DNA of 64,000 nt from JBLMXQ01 sp050257855 (GCA_050257855.1 JBLMXQ010000094.1:1-64000), one strand, 5' to 3'; positions 19,896 through 28,803 are shown, counted from the stretch's first letter. Program-made: numbers and translations. Notes: generated by a model not told the origin, from the letters alone.

Positions 19896-20403
19896 GGACG
19901 GCGGCGAGGAACCGTTCGAGCGCCGCGATGGTGCGATCGGCGCGGGCGTGCTCCGGCGGTGGAGCCGGACGCGCCAGCGGCGCCTGACGCTTCGGCGTCA
20001 GCTCGTGCTGCAGCTGGTTGACCGTCTGCTCGAGATCGGGATCGTTGCGGGCCAGACCGAGAGCCAGCCGGTACTGGGCCAGCGCCTGCTGGAGGTCGCC
20101 CCGACGGTGGTGGATCTCCGCGAGGCCCCGGATGGCCGCGAGGTTCTCCGGCGCGCTCCTGAGGACGGTCTCCAGCTCCTGCTGCGCCTCGTCGAGCTGG
20201 TTGGCCTCGAGGAGCGCCCGGCCGAGCGTCACGCGGGCTGACAGATAGGTCGGATGGGTCGCGAGGCCGGCGCGACACACGCGGATGGCCTCGTCGATCT
20301 CGCCGGCGCGCCGGTACTCCTCGGCGAGCTGCGCGAAGGCGATCGAGCCCGGATCCTTGCCGACGCGGCGCCGGAGGTCGTCGAGGCGCGGATTGTCAGC
20401 CAT
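19867..20403 (-). CDS. TPR repeat protein
   Basis: A 178-residue protein without a signal peptide. MADNPRLDDLRRRVGKDPGSIAFAQLAEEYRRAG starts three to four TPR units (about 15-125), followed by a Pro/Ala/Arg-rich tail. The start was placed at the ATG at 20403, where the globular sequence begins; the frame is open 63 nt further upstream. Its 3-prime end overlaps the M24 peptidase by 29 nt. It is probably a scaffold; the partner is unknown. Confidence 0.75.
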   Translation of the reverse strand: MADNPRLDDLRRRVGKDPGSIAFAQLAEEYRRAGEIDEAIRVCRAGLATHPTYLSARVTLGRALLEANQLDEAQQELETVLRSAPENLAAIRGLAEIHHRRGDLQQALAQYRLALGLARNDPDLEQTVNQLQHELTPKRQAPLARPAPPPEHARADRTIAALERFLAAVHVARARARA

Positions 20404-20428
20404 GGCGGTCGAATCGCGCCGTGCGCGA

Positions 20429-21154
20429 TCACTGGGTAACGACGACGACGCCCTCGTAGGACGCAACCCGGCCCGCGTCGTCGATCACGCTCAGGGTGAC
20501 AGTATACGACCCCGGCGCGACGAAGTCGTGCTGGACGACGGGACCGCTCTTGTGGTCGCCGTCGCCCATGTCCCAGTCGTAGGTGACGATCGAGTGCCCC
20601 GGCGCGGCGTGCGAGTAGCTCTGACCGTCGAACTGGACCTCCGCACCGACGGTCGGCGAGCACGGGCTGATGCGGAACCCTGCCGTCAGCACGTTCGGGT
20701 TGAAGGGCGGCGCAGGCGGCGCCAGCAGGCGAATCGACGCGGACTGCGTCTGCGCCGTCTGGAAATTCGACTGGACGGTCGTGGCGAGAATGGTGACCTG
20801 CACGCCGGGGTCGACGGTGCACACCGACGAGCCGATCGGGGCCGTGTAGACGGTCGACGCCGAGCCGTCGGATCCGCTCGTGAGGTCGCTCGCCGACAGC
20901 GTCCCGCCCCCGGTGAGGTCGAGATGCACCGTGACGCCGCCTTTTGGGCTGCCGTTCGGATCGCGGGCCTTGACCACGATGGTCGACTTCGACAGGCCGT
21001 CGGCCGTGATGACGTCCGGGGTCGCCGTCACGCCGAGCGACAGCCCGAACTCGGACGGCCCGGTCAGGGCCGGCGTGTCGGTCTGGTGGACAGTGCAGGC
21101 CGCGGCCAGCACGGCGGCGGCGAGCGCGGGCGCAGCGCGAAGAACCTTGTCCAT
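20429..21154 (-). CDS. lipoprotein with Ig-like (Big) and PKD domains
   Basis: A 241-residue predicted lipoprotein: MDKVLRAAPALAAAVLAAAC ends in the lipobox, so Cys20 would be lipidated. A bacterial Ig-like domain (about 35-140: VTATPDVITADGLSKSTIVV and similar) is followed by a C-terminal PKD domain with DWDMGDGDHKSGPVVQHDF. Such surface adhesin-like modules often bind carbohydrate or protein, but no ligand is evident. An upstream start at 21184 would lengthen the N-terminus and spoil the signal. It sits just downstream of another lipoprotein and pilQ. Confidence 0.75.
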   Translation of the reverse strand: MDKVLRAAPALAAAVLAAACTVHQTDTPALTGPSEFGLSLGVTATPDVITADGLSKSTIVVKARDPNGSPKGGVTVHLDLTGGGTLSASDLTSGSDGSASTVYTAPIGSSVCTVDPGVQVTILATTVQSNFQTAQTQSASIRLLAPPAPPFNPNVLTAGFRISPCSPTVGAEVQFDGQSYSHAAPGHSIVTYDWDMGDGDHKSGPVVQHDFVAPGSYTVTLSVIDDAGRVASYEGVVVVTQ

Positions 21155-21173
21155 GGGAGTCCGCAATCCTTCT

Positions 21174-21803
21174 CTACTGCGCATCGCCGAAGTTACCGAA
21201 GTCGACCTGGATGTTGCCGGTGACGCTCACCGCGTTCCCGACGGCATCGTGGCCGTAGAAGGTCACCTGTGCAATCGTCGTGATGACGGTGCTGCTCGTG
21301 ACGAGCTGAACGAGGGGCGGCTCCCCTTTCGCCGTGTGGCGCACCAGCTCGAAGCCGATCTGCAGCGTCCCTCCGGCGGGAATCGTTCCGGTGGCGGCAC
21401 CATCCCACGGGTACGGCACGTCGACCCCGGGCGTGTTCCGGCCGTCCGCGCGCACGTAATCGACGTGGTAGCGATCGATCGTGACGTCGTTGTTGCTCGT
21501 CGGCGTCGCCGGATTGGCGGTCGTTCCGATGTCCTTGAGCGAGGCGCGAAGCGTCGCCCGGCCGACGTCGTTGAAGATGGTCGGACAGGGATTGGTCTTC
21601 GAGCAGGAGCCGCCCTGCGTCACTACCGTCAGGACGTCCGACTGCAGCAGACCGCCAAACTGATCGGGCGAGGCTCCCGGGGCTGCCTCGAGCTTGTCGA
21701 TCACCAGATACACGGGCGCCCGCCCCTGGCGCACGACGTTGCCGCACGAGGCGCCGGCCGCCGCGACGGCGGCCACGAGCATGAGTCGAGAGATCCTGCG
21801 CAT
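21174..21803 (-). CDS. hypothetical lipoprotein downstream of pilQ
   Basis: A 209-residue protein with signal peptide MRRISRLMLVAAVAAAGASC and a lipobox at GASC. The mature part is beta-rich with a disulphide-capable pair in GGSCSKTNPCPTIF and no motif I recognise. It lies 16 nt downstream of pilQ on the same strand, so it may be an outer-membrane accessory of the pilus secretin region. The GGCAGGAC element 5-6 nt before the ATG supports the start. Function unknown. Confidence 0.68.
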   Translation of the reverse strand: MRRISRLMLVAAVAAAGASCGNVVRQGRAPVYLVIDKLEAAPGASPDQFGGLLQSDVLTVVTQGGSCSKTNPCPTIFNDVGRATLRASLKDIGTTANPATPTSNNDVTIDRYHVDYVRADGRNTPGVDVPYPWDGAATGTIPAGGTLQIGFELVRHTAKGEPPLVQLVTSSTVITTIAQVTFYGHDAVGNAVSVTGNIQVDFGNFGDAQ

Positions 21804-21819
21804 ACGCGTTGTCCTGCCC

Positions 21820-23796
21820 TCAGCTCCTGATGATTCGGGGCGTGATGAAGATGAGCAGCTCCGAATTCTGGTCGGTGACCGTGTCGCGCTTGAACAGCCA
21901 GCCGAGCAGCGGGATCCGGCTCAGCCCCGGCGTGCGGTCTTCGGCCGTCGACGAGTTGCTCGTGTAGATGCCGCCGATGACCGTCGTCTGGCCGTCGCTC
22001 ACGAGCACGCTCGTGTTGGCGCGCTGCGTGTTGATCGGCGGGATGCCGTTGACCGCCCGGTTGAAGTCGGGCGAGGCGTTCTCGACCGCGATGTTCATGA
22101 TGACGGTGTTGGCCGAGGTGATCTGCGGCGTGACCTTCAGCGTCAGCGCCGCGTCCTTGAAGGACACGGTGACGGTGTTGTTCGCGACCACCTGAATCGG
22201 GATCTGGATGCCCTGCTGGATCTCCGCCTCGACGTTGTTCTGGGTGGAGACGCGCGGCGTCGAGAGGAGCCGCGCATTGCCGGAGCTCTCGAGCGCCGAC
22301 AGCGCCACGTCCAGGTTGAAGGCGCCGTTCACCGATCCGAGCTGGAGGCCCACGGCGCTGGTCGCGCCGGTGACGGGCAGGTTCACGCCGGTCGGCTGCG
22401 CGGATCCCGCGGCGCCTCCGCCCTGGGTGACGCCGGTCCGTCCGCCGAGGCTGCCGCTGTTGGGGAACGCGAGGTTGGTCGTGTTGCCCAGCGTCGGGCT
22501 CACCAGCCCGTTGAAGCCCCACTGGACGCCGAGCGCCCGGGCGTAGTTCTTGTTCGTCTGGACGATGCGCGCCTCGATTTCGACCTGCGGCTGCGGCTTG
22601 TCCAGCGTGTTGATCAGGTTGGTGGCCGTCTGGATGTGGTCCGGCAGGTCGGTGATGATGAGCGTGTTCGTCCGCGTATCGACCTGCACCGTGCCGCGCT
22701 GCGACAGCGCGCTCCGGGTGATGAGGGCCTGGATGTCGGCCGCCTTCGCATAGCTCAGCGTCCGGGTCAGCACCTGAAGCTGTCCGGCCAGCGCCTGCTC
22801 GTCGGCCAGCTTGCGCCGCTGCGCTTCCTCGTCTGCCAGCACGGACAGCGGGGCGATGCGGACGATCGTGCCGTCCACGCTGTATCCCAGCTTGTTCGCC
22901 CGCAGGATGATGTCGAGCGCCTGGTCCCACGGCACGTCGCGCAGCGCCACGTCGACCGACCCCTGCACGGCCGGATCGATGACGATGTTGAGGCCGCTGA
23001 TCTCGGCGAAGGTGCGCAGCACGGCGCGGAGGTCGGCGCCCTGGAAATCGAGGCTCACCGGATGGCCCGTGAACTTGCGGGTGCCCGGCGCCTGCTGGAG
23101 CGTCGTTTCCGGTGCGGCCGGCGGCGCGGGCGGCTGCTGCACGGCGGGTGGCTGTGCCGGCGGCTGCTGCGCGGCGGGCGCCTGCGCCGCGGGCCGGTCG
23201 GCGGCCGTCTGCCGCGTCAGGAGCGAAGCCGGTACGGTGCGCGCGGCGGTGCGATGGTCGCGGTCGAGGCCGAGCGCCGTAATCGGGTCGGGGCCGGGCG
23301 CGTCGAGCGCGGCCATCGGATCCGGCGCCCCGGAGGCTGGCCGCGCCGGCGCGACGGACGGACGCGCACTCGACGACGGCCTGTCGAAGGCGACGATCAC
23401 GGTGTTCCGGTCGGCGCGGACGTGGTGCGCGACCGGCTGGGCGAGCGTGATCCGGACGCGGGAGGACGGCTCGCCAAGCGAGTCGCTCGGCTCGACGGCC
23501 ACGCCGGCAATCGGGCCCTTCGCCGCCCGTGCCGCGACGGCAGCCACGTTTCCGACGCTGCCGGGATCCACGTTGCGGAAGTCCACGAGCACCGTGAGCG
23601 GGTCCGGGTGCGTCGCGACGTACGGCGCCGGGGCGTCGGTCTCGATTACGAGGGAGGTGCCGCTCCCGTCAGTACGCGCGGTGATGCCCGTCAGCCGCAC
23701 CGGCACGATGCCGGCACCGGCAGGTCCCGCCGCGTCGGCGAGCGCGCCGGCCAGGCTCACACAGAGCACGAAGGCGAGGCCCTTTACCAAAGTCAT
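21820..23796 (-). CDS. pilQ: type IV pilus secretin PilQ
   Basis: A 658-residue outer-membrane secretin through which pili emerge. Signal peptide (1-24), N-terminal AMIN-type domain (about 30-130), a Pro/Gln-rich linker with QPPAQPPAVQQPP, an STN/N0 domain (VSLDFQGADLRAVLRTFAEISGLNIVIDP), N1 and the C-terminal secretin barrel. The barrel contains TPRVSTQNNVEAEIQQG and ends in LFKRDTVTDQNSELLIFITPRII. It starts as ATGA overlapping the pilP stop and is the last of the pilMNOPQ operon. Confidence 0.96.
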   Translation of the reverse strand: MTLVKGLAFVLCVSLAGALADAAGPAGAGIVPVRLTGITARTDGSGTSLVIETDAPAPYVATHPDPLTVLVDFRNVDPGSVGNVAAVAARAAKGPIAGVAVEPSDSLGEPSSRVRITLAQPVAHHVRADRNTVIVAFDRPSSSARPSVAPARPASGAPDPMAALDAPGPDPITALGLDRDHRTAARTVPASLLTRQTAADRPAAQAPAAQQPPAQPPAVQQPPAPPAAPETTLQQAPGTRKFTGHPVSLDFQGADLRAVLRTFAEISGLNIVIDPAVQGSVDVALRDVPWDQALDIILRANKLGYSVDGTIVRIAPLSVLADEEAQRRKLADEQALAGQLQVLTRTLSYAKAADIQALITRSALSQRGTVQVDTRTNTLIITDLPDHIQTATNLINTLDKPQPQVEIEARIVQTNKNYARALGVQWGFNGLVSPTLGNTTNLAFPNSGSLGGRTGVTQGGGAAGSAQPTGVNLPVTGATSAVGLQLGSVNGAFNLDVALSALESSGNARLLSTPRVSTQNNVEAEIQQGIQIPIQVVANNTVTVSFKDAALTLKVTPQITSANTVIMNIAVENASPDFNRAVNGIPPINTQRANTSVLVSDGQTTVIGGIYTSNSSTAEDRTPGLSRIPLLGWLFKRDTVTDQNSELLIFITPRIIRS

Positions 23797-24293
23797 CCCT
23801 TACCGTCCTCGAGTGACCGCAGCAGCTTCCGGATCTCCCGCTGCTTGACGAGCGACAGCGGGTCGTTGACTTCCTGGACGATGATGAGTCCCTGCGGCGT
23901 CACGCTCTTGATCGTGCCGTCGAGCAGCTTGTCGCCCTGGCGCACGATGTAGGTCTTGTTGTCCGGCCCCTGCACCATGGCGATCAGCACGCCACGGCTC
24001 TCCATGATCCCGCGCACCGAAATCTCCGCCGTGGTCAGCCCGGCCGGCCCCTCGCCCTTCTTCGACGTGAGCTGGCCCTCGCTGGCGGCGCCGAGCAGAT
24101 TCAGGAACGGATCGCGCCGGCCTTCGGGTTGATACGAATAGGTTTCGGTCGGCGGCGGCGCGGGCGCCGGCTTCGCGGCGGCCGCAGGCGCATTCGCCTG
24201 GGGCGCGGGCTTCGCCGGGGCCGGCGCCTGGCGGGCGAACGCCGCCGCCGGCGAGAGCGAGACGAGGAGCAGCGTGCAGGCCAGGGAGCGCAT
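23793..24293 (-). CDS. pilP: type IV pilus assembly lipoprotein-like protein PilP
   Basis: A 166-residue periplasmic protein with a signal peptide (MRSLACTLLLVSLSPAAAFA) but no lipobox cysteine at the cleavage site, unlike many PilP proteins. An Ala/Pro-rich linker leads to the conserved RRDPFLNLL motif and the beta domain with ISVRGIMESRGVLIAMVQGP and VRQGDKLLDGTIKSV. PilP links the PilN/PilO inner-membrane pair to PilQ. It lies 2 nt after pilO and overlaps pilQ by 4 nt. Confidence 0.92.
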   Translation of the reverse strand: MRSLACTLLLVSLSPAAAFARQAPAPAKPAPQANAPAAAAKPAPAPPPTETYSYQPEGRRDPFLNLLGAASEGQLTSKKGEGPAGLTTAEISVRGIMESRGVLIAMVQGPDNKTYIVRQGDKLLDGTIKSVTPQGLIIVQEVNDPLSLVKQREIRKLLRSLEDGKG

Positions 24294-24295
24294 GG

Positions 24296-24913
24296 TCAGC
24301 TCTTGGCCACTCCCGGACGCGCGGCCGGACGCGCGCCCGGCTTGGGCGCCGCGGGCTTGTCCAGCAGCACGAACGTCGTCGCCGTGCAGGTGGCGGTGAT
24401 GGTGAAGTTCGGCGTCGGCTTGTCCTGGCCCTTGATGTCCACGGCGCCGATGTTGACGATGCGCGTGAACTTGCCGACACGATCGAAGAAGATCGCCAGG
24501 TTGTGGTACGTCCCTTCGAGCTCCAGGGAGATCGGCCACGCGGCGTGCAGCTGCTCGGTGACGATCTTCTCCGGCTTGAAGCTCTTGATGGTCAGGTTCG
24601 ACTGGGTCGCGACCGTCTGCATGCGCCGCAGCAGGTCCGCCGCGTCCTTCTCGTCGGGCAGCACGGCCTTCAAACTGTCCAGGCGCTGCTGGAGATCGGT
24701 CACCTGCGCGCGGAACTCGGGCAGCTTCTTGGCGGTCGTCAGGCCCTTGGTGATGTCGGCGCGCAGCGACTGGAGCTGCCTCTCGCGCGCCTGCATCTCG
24801 GCCCTCGCCGGCATCTCGTAGTAGTAGAAGAAGACGCCGACGCCGGTGAGGGCGAGCACGAGGAACGCTCCCACCTGACCGTACCACGGCAGCTTCGTAA
24901 GACTGATGTCCAT
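24296..24913 (-). CDS. pilO: type IV pilus assembly protein PilO
   Basis: A 205-residue bitopic membrane protein: one helix (about 15-33, GAFLVLALTGVGVFFYYYE), a coiled coil (about 35-85) with VLPDEKDAADLLRRMQTVA, then the ferredoxin-like domain. The latter includes WPISLELEGTYHNLAIFFDR, the PilO signature. PilO heterodimerises with PilN to align PilM and PilP. The C-terminus has an additional Ala/Pro-rich tail (PAAPKPGARPAARPG). A 76-nt gap separates it from pilN. Confidence 0.94.
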   Translation of the reverse strand: MDISLTKLPWYGQVGAFLVLALTGVGVFFYYYEMPARAEMQARERQLQSLRADITKGLTTAKKLPEFRAQVTDLQQRLDSLKAVLPDEKDAADLLRRMQTVATQSNLTIKSFKPEKIVTEQLHAAWPISLELEGTYHNLAIFFDRVGKFTRIVNIGAVDIKGQDKPTPNFTITATCTATTFVLLDKPAAPKPGARPAARPGVAKS

Positions 24914-24989
24914 CGGACTGCGTCACTCAGGCCTATCGGGGCGTCGGCCCCGCGGCTTTACGTCGTCTGCGCGCACCTGCACGCCCCCT

Positions 24990-25610
24990 CTACCCGCCCG
25001 ACCTGGTCGTCCCGGCCGGCGCACGCGCCGGTGCCCCCGGCTGCTGGAACTCCGCCTTCAGCGTGAAGTGCACCAGCTCGCCCGGCGGCTGCTGGATCGG
25101 CTCCGTCGTGCTGCTGACGATCTCGATCGAGCGCTTGAAATAGCCGGACGCCTCGAGGTTCGCGACGAAGTCGGACACGCCAGTGATCGTCGTCGAGCGC
25201 CCTTCGATGGTGACTTCGGGGCTGCTGGCGCTCTGCTTCAACTCGGTCAGCCAGAGCATCGGCGGCAGCGACCGGCTGACCTCGTCGAGCATGTGCACGG
25301 GACCGGTCTGCTCCTTGCGCAGCTGCTCGATCAGCGCGACCCGCTGCTGGAGCTGCGCCCGGCGCTGCTCGAACTGCTGCACCTGCTGGATGATCGAATG
25401 CAGCCGCGACGTCTCGCGCTGCGCGGCCGCGATCTCCGCGTCGAGCGCGTTCGACTGGCGTGTCAGCGTCCAGTAGCGCCACCCCACGAAGAGCACGGCG
25501 ATCAGCAGGATCAGGCCGCATCCGACCGTGATCTTCTGGCCGGCCTGGAACGTCGTGACGCGCCGCTTGGCGCGTTCGCGCTCGACGGCAAGAAGGTTGA
25601 TGCGAATCAC
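24990..25610 (-). CDS. pilN: type IV pilus assembly protein PilN
   Basis: A 206-residue bitopic protein. Its cytoplasmic N-terminus begins IRINLLAVER, the conserved INLLP-like motif that docks in the PilM groove (Val/Ala replaces Pro here). The membrane helix is at about 28-47, then a coiled coil (about 50-95) and a ferredoxin-like periplasmic domain with MLWLTELKQSASSPEVTIEGRS residues. The GTG start overlaps the pilM stop as GTGA. The frame is open further upstream, but only this start gives the docking motif at the N-terminus. Confidence 0.93.
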   Translation of the reverse strand: MIRINLLAVERERAKRRVTTFQAGQKITVGCGLILLIAVLFVGWRYWTLTRQSNALDAEIAAAQRETSRLHSIIQQVQQFEQRRAQLQQRVALIEQLRKEQTGPVHMLDEVSRSLPPMLWLTELKQSASSPEVTIEGRSTTITGVSDFVANLEASGYFKRSIEIVSSTTEPIQQPPGELVHFTLKAEFQQPGAPARAPAGTTRSGG

Positions 25611-26674
25611 CGATCGCCCCCCTTGCGCAGCGCCAGGCCGACGGCGACGGCTGCCGTCGGCAGGATGGCCTCGGGGTCGCCGACGCCGAGCTTCGCCGGG
25701 TCGAAGTCGAGCCGCGCGAACGGATTGAAGGCCTCGACCGGCGCGCCGAACCGCTCCTCCACCGCCTGCGCGAAGCCGTCGACGCGCGAGGCGCCGCCGC
25801 TCAGCACGATGCGATCGATGCGATCGGACGAGGCGGTCGCCTTGAAGAAGTCGAATGTCTTCTGGATCTCGAGCAGCACGTTCTCGGTCATCGCGTGCAG
25901 CACGGGCTTCACGTCCTCGAAGGCCGCGCCGTCGACCGGGTGCCCCCGCTTCAGCTGCTCGGCGCTGTCGAACGGGAGGCCCAGCTCCTTCTGCACCGCC
26001 TCGGTATAGGCGTTGCCGCCGGTCGAGATGTCGCGCGTGAACACCGACTGGTCGCCGTTCAGGACATTGATATTGATGGCGCTCGCGCCCGCGTTGAGCA
26101 GCACGACGACCGCGTGCGGGTCGAGACCGTAGTTCATCTCGTACGCGTTCTGCAGCGCGAACGCATCGACGTCGACGATGACCGGCACGCGCCCCGCCTG
26201 CGCGATCACGCCCGTGTAGTCGGCGATCTTTTCCTTCTTCGCCGCCACGAGCAGCACGTCCATGGTGCCGTTGGCGTCGGCGCCGGTGCCCGGATTGAGG
26301 ATCTGGTAGTCGAGGTTGACGTCCTGGATGTCGAACGGGATGTACTGCTCCGCCTCCCAGTAGATCGACTCGCCGAGCTCGGCCTCCGTCATCACCGGCA
26401 GGCTGATCTTCTTGACGATGACGGCGTTGCCGGAGAGCGAGGCGGCGACGTCCTTCGTCTTGAACGACTGATGCTCGAACAGCCGCCGGATCGTCTCGGC
26501 GACCGCGGTTCCGTCGATGATGGCGCCGTCGACGATGCTGTCGGGTGGAACCGGCTCGCTCGCGAACGCGACGACGCGGTACGTCTTGCCCGACGCCTTG
26601 AGCTCCACCGCCTTGACGGCGCTCGAGCCGATATCGAGGCCCACGACAGGTTTTGATTTGCCCAGCCCAAACAC
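25607..26674 (-). CDS. pilM: type IV pilus inner-membrane platform protein PilM
   Basis: A 355-residue cytoplasmic actin-like ATPase of the PilM/FtsA family. VVGLDIGSSAVKAVEL is phosphate loop 1, DVDAFALQNAYEMNY and IVLSGGASRVDGFAQAVEERFG are the later actin-fold signatures. It binds the PilN tail and anchors the assembly ATPases. The GTG start has AGGACGA upstream. It is the first gene of pilMNOPQ. A possible sigma-54 promoter lies at 26712-26726. Confidence 0.95.
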   Translation of the reverse strand: MFGLGKSKPVVGLDIGSSAVKAVELKASGKTYRVVAFASEPVPPDSIVDGAIIDGTAVAETIRRLFEHQSFKTKDVAASLSGNAVIVKKISLPVMTEAELGESIYWEAEQYIPFDIQDVNLDYQILNPGTGADANGTMDVLLVAAKKEKIADYTGVIAQAGRVPVIVDVDAFALQNAYEMNYGLDPHAVVVLLNAGASAININVLNGDQSVFTRDISTGGNAYTEAVQKELGLPFDSAEQLKRGHPVDGAAFEDVKPVLHAMTENVLLEIQKTFDFFKATASSDRIDRIVLSGGASRVDGFAQAVEERFGAPVEAFNPFARLDFDPAKLGVGDPEAILPTAAVAVGLALRKGGDR

Positions 26675-26711
26675 AGTTGTCGTCCTGTTCTGATGAACGG
26701 GGGCTCGCCCC

Positions 26712-26726
26712 GCAAAGCTGATACCA
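26712..26726 (-). promoter_or_regulatory. sigma-54-like -24/-12 element upstream of pilM
   Basis: On the minus strand, TGGTAT-N5-TTGC reproduces the sigma-54 spacing (GG-N10-GC) and matches TGGCAC-N5-TTGC except at two C positions. It lies about 38 nt before the pilM GTG. Pilus genes are often sigma-54 dependent in other phyla, but no activator site is visible. The gene-free stretch 26675-27045 otherwise contains only the rplM promoter and leader. Confidence 0.35.
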
Positions 26727-26920
26727 AACCGGAACTGCAGTCCCGCGCGCGAAATCCCGAAGGCGTACGCGAAAAATGCGATCGCCCTCGTGGCCGAATG
26801 CTGCCGCCCTCTTACAGTTTCGTCGGCCGATTACAAAGCTCGACCGCAATCCGGGTCGGTCCGCCCCGATTCCTTCGCCAGGCCACGTCGGTGTCCTTAT
26901 CGGACCGACCGGCCGAGCCC

Positions 26921-26949
26921 TTGACAGTCCCCAGAAGCGCACGTATCAT
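26921..26949 (+). promoter_or_regulatory. sigma-70 promoter of the rplM-rpsI operon
   Basis: TTGACA (26921-26926), a 17-bp spacer and TATCAT (26944-26949) make the best housekeeping promoter in the window. The start site would be near 26956, leaving a leader of about 90 nt before rplM. The leader is GC-rich (GGCCCGGTCCGGCC) and could fold, possibly for ribosomal-protein autoregulation, which is only an inference. Confidence 0.8.
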
Positions 26950-27045
26950 TTGGGTTTACCGTTGTTCGGCCCGGTCCGGCCGTGCGGCGGCAATCCCAAC
27001 TGCGGCGGGTTGGTGCCCGCGCTCACGTAAAAGGCGTTTGCAGGG

Positions 27046-27483
27046 ATGTCTACGTTCATGGCCAGCGCGGGTCAGGTCGCGCAGAACACGAGCTGGCACG
27101 TCATCGACGCGGAGGGCCGGGTACTCGGTCGGATTGCGACCGAAGCGGCGCGGCTGCTGCAAGGAAAGCACAAGGCCACGTACACGCCCTTCCTCGACAC
27201 GGGCGATCACGTCGTCGTGGTGAACGCGGCCAAGGTCAAGCTGACGGGCCGGAAGGAAGACCAGAAGGTTTACCGCCAGCACAGCGGCTACGAGGGCGGG
27301 CTCCGCGAGGAGCGCGCGCGCATCGTGCGGCAGAAGCGGCCGGAGCGCCTGGTCGAAGAAGCGGTGCGCGGCATGCTGCCCAAGACCAAGCTGGGCGAGG
27401 CGATGTATCGGAAGCTGAAAGTCTACGCCGGTCCGGATCACCCGCACGCGGCGCAAAAACCTGTGAAACGCGAGGTCGCGTAA
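27046..27483 (+). CDS. rplM: 50S ribosomal protein L13
   Basis: A 145-residue L13. SWHVIDAEGRVLGRIATEAARLLQGKHKA is the family N-terminal signature, VVVVNAAKVKLTGRK follows, and AVRGMLPKTKLGEAMYRKLKVY is the conserved C-terminal block. The first ATG (27046) is used; a second in-frame ATG at 27058 is also possible. It is one nucleotide from rpsI, as in most bacteria. Confidence 0.97.
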   Translation: MSTFMASAGQVAQNTSWHVIDAEGRVLGRIATEAARLLQGKHKATYTPFLDTGDHVVVVNAAKVKLTGRKEDQKVYRQHSGYEGGLREERARIVRQKRPERLVEEAVRGMLPKTKLGEAMYRKLKVYAGPDHPHAAQKPVKREVA

Positions 27484-27484
27484 C

Positions 27485-27877
27485 GTGGCAGCAGTGCAGT
27501 ATTACGGAACCGGACGCCGCAAGACGTCCACCGCCCGCGTCTTCCTTCGTCCCGGGAGCGGGGCCATCAGCGTGAATCACCGGACGTTCGAGGCGTTCTT
27601 CCCCACCGAGGCGCTCCGCACCCAGATTCGGCAGCCGCTGGTCATCACCGAAACCGCCGATAAGTTCGACATCCTGGCGACCGTAGCCGGCGGCGGCGTG
27701 TCCGGGCAGGCCGGCGCGGTCCGGCTGGGCATCGCGCGCGCGCTGGTCGAGTACAACGCCGAGCTGCGCAAGCAGCTCAAGAGCGGGGGGCTGCTGACGC
27801 GCGACGCGCGCGCCAAGGAGCGGAAGAAGTACGGAATGGCCGGAGCGCGCAAGCGCTTCCAGTTCAGTAAACGTTAG
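27485..27877 (+). CDS. rpsI: 30S ribosomal protein S9
   Basis: A 130-residue S9 with QYYGTGRRKTSTARVFLRPGSG at the N-terminus, GGGVSGQAGAVRLGIARAL and the terminal GARKRFQFSKR, whose Arg contacts P-site tRNA. The start is GTG, one nt after the rplM stop, so translation is coupled. Confidence 0.97.
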   Translation: MAAVQYYGTGRRKTSTARVFLRPGSGAISVNHRTFEAFFPTEALRTQIRQPLVITETADKFDILATVAGGGVSGQAGAVRLGIARALVEYNAELRKQLKSGGLLTRDARAKERKKYGMAGARKRFQFSKR

Positions 27878-27927
27878 TCAACACGGGTCCGGCTCAGACC
27901 GGACCGCCGGAGCGCAAGGAGAAAAGC

Positions 27928-28731
27928 TTGGCCGCGATCGCGATGAAGGATCTGCTGGAGGCGGGGGTTCACTTCGGCCACCAGACGAAGCGCTGGAACC
28001 CGAAGATGAAGGAATTCATCTTCGGCGAACGGAACGGCATCTACATCATCGACCTGGGCAAGACCGTGAAGCTGTTCCGTGAGGCCGAGGAGTTCGTCAC
28101 CAGCCTTGCTGCCGAGGGGCGGACGATGCTCTTCGTCGGGACCAAGCGCCAGGCCCAGGACGTGATCGCCGAGGAGGCCCAGCGCTGCGGGATGTTCTTC
28201 GTCAACGAGCGCTGGCTCGGAGGCCTGCTGACCAACTTCGCGACGATTCAGCGCAGCCTCGGACGGCTCCGCGATCTCGAGGCGATGACGACCGACGGCC
28301 GTTACGACACGCTCTCGAAGAAGGAGATCGCGCGCAACGACAAGGAGCGCCGCAAGCTGGCCCGCAACCTCGACGGCATCCGCGGCATGTCGCGGCTGCC
28401 CGACGCCGTCTTCGTCGTCGACACGAGGAAAGAGAAGATCGCGGTCGACGAGGCCCGGAAACTCAAGATTCCCGTGATCGGGATCGTGGACACGAACTGC
28501 GACCCGGACGAAGTCGACTTCGTCATACCCGGCAACGACGACGCGCTCCGCGCGATCCGGCTCTTCGCGTCCCGCGTCGCGGATGCGGTGCTCGCCGGAC
28601 GCGGCGTCCGCGAATCGGCCGAGGCCGAGAGCGGCCGCGAAGGGTCCGAGGAATCCGGCGACGAGCAGGCCCGGCGCCAGGGACGTCCCGCGCGCAGGCC
28701 GCGTCCGGAAGCGCAGCCGGCATCTGCCTAG
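27928..28731 (+). CDS. rpsB: 30S ribosomal protein S2
   Basis: A 267-residue S2. MKDLLEAGVHFGHQTKRWNPKMKEFIFGER, RWLGGLLTNFATI and VFVVDTRKEKIAVDEARKL are the standard blocks. I chose TTG at 27928, with AAGGAGA 5 nt upstream; the ATG at 27943 would lose residues normally present. The C-terminal tail of about 35 residues (from GVRESAEAESGRE onward) is acidic then basic and longer than in E. coli. Confidence 0.96.
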   Translation: MAAIAMKDLLEAGVHFGHQTKRWNPKMKEFIFGERNGIYIIDLGKTVKLFREAEEFVTSLAAEGRTMLFVGTKRQAQDVIAEEAQRCGMFFVNERWLGGLLTNFATIQRSLGRLRDLEAMTTDGRYDTLSKKEIARNDKERRKLARNLDGIRGMSRLPDAVFVVDTRKEKIAVDEARKLKIPVIGIVDTNCDPDEVDFVIPGNDDALRAIRLFASRVADAVLAGRGVRESAEAESGREGSEESGDEQARRQGRPARRPRPEAQPASA

Positions 28732-28756
28732 GCCGCCCCACGCTTCCCGCTTCGAG

Positions 28757-28787
28757 ACGCCGGCTTCCTCTCGGACGGAGCCGGCGT
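28757..28787 (+). terminator. stem-loop after rpsB
   Basis: ACGCCGGCT (28757-28765) and AGCCGGCGT (28779-28787) form a perfect 9-bp stem with a 13-nt loop, 26 nt after the rpsB stop. Only a weak T-rich tail (TTGT) follows. It could attenuate read-through into tsf. Confidence 0.45.
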
Positions 28788-28803
28788 TGTCGCGTACAGA
28801 CCA

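Noticed and set aside
21694..23952. 752-codon plus-strand open frame opposite pilQ
   Set aside because: Antisense shadow; PilQ domains are intact on the minus strand.
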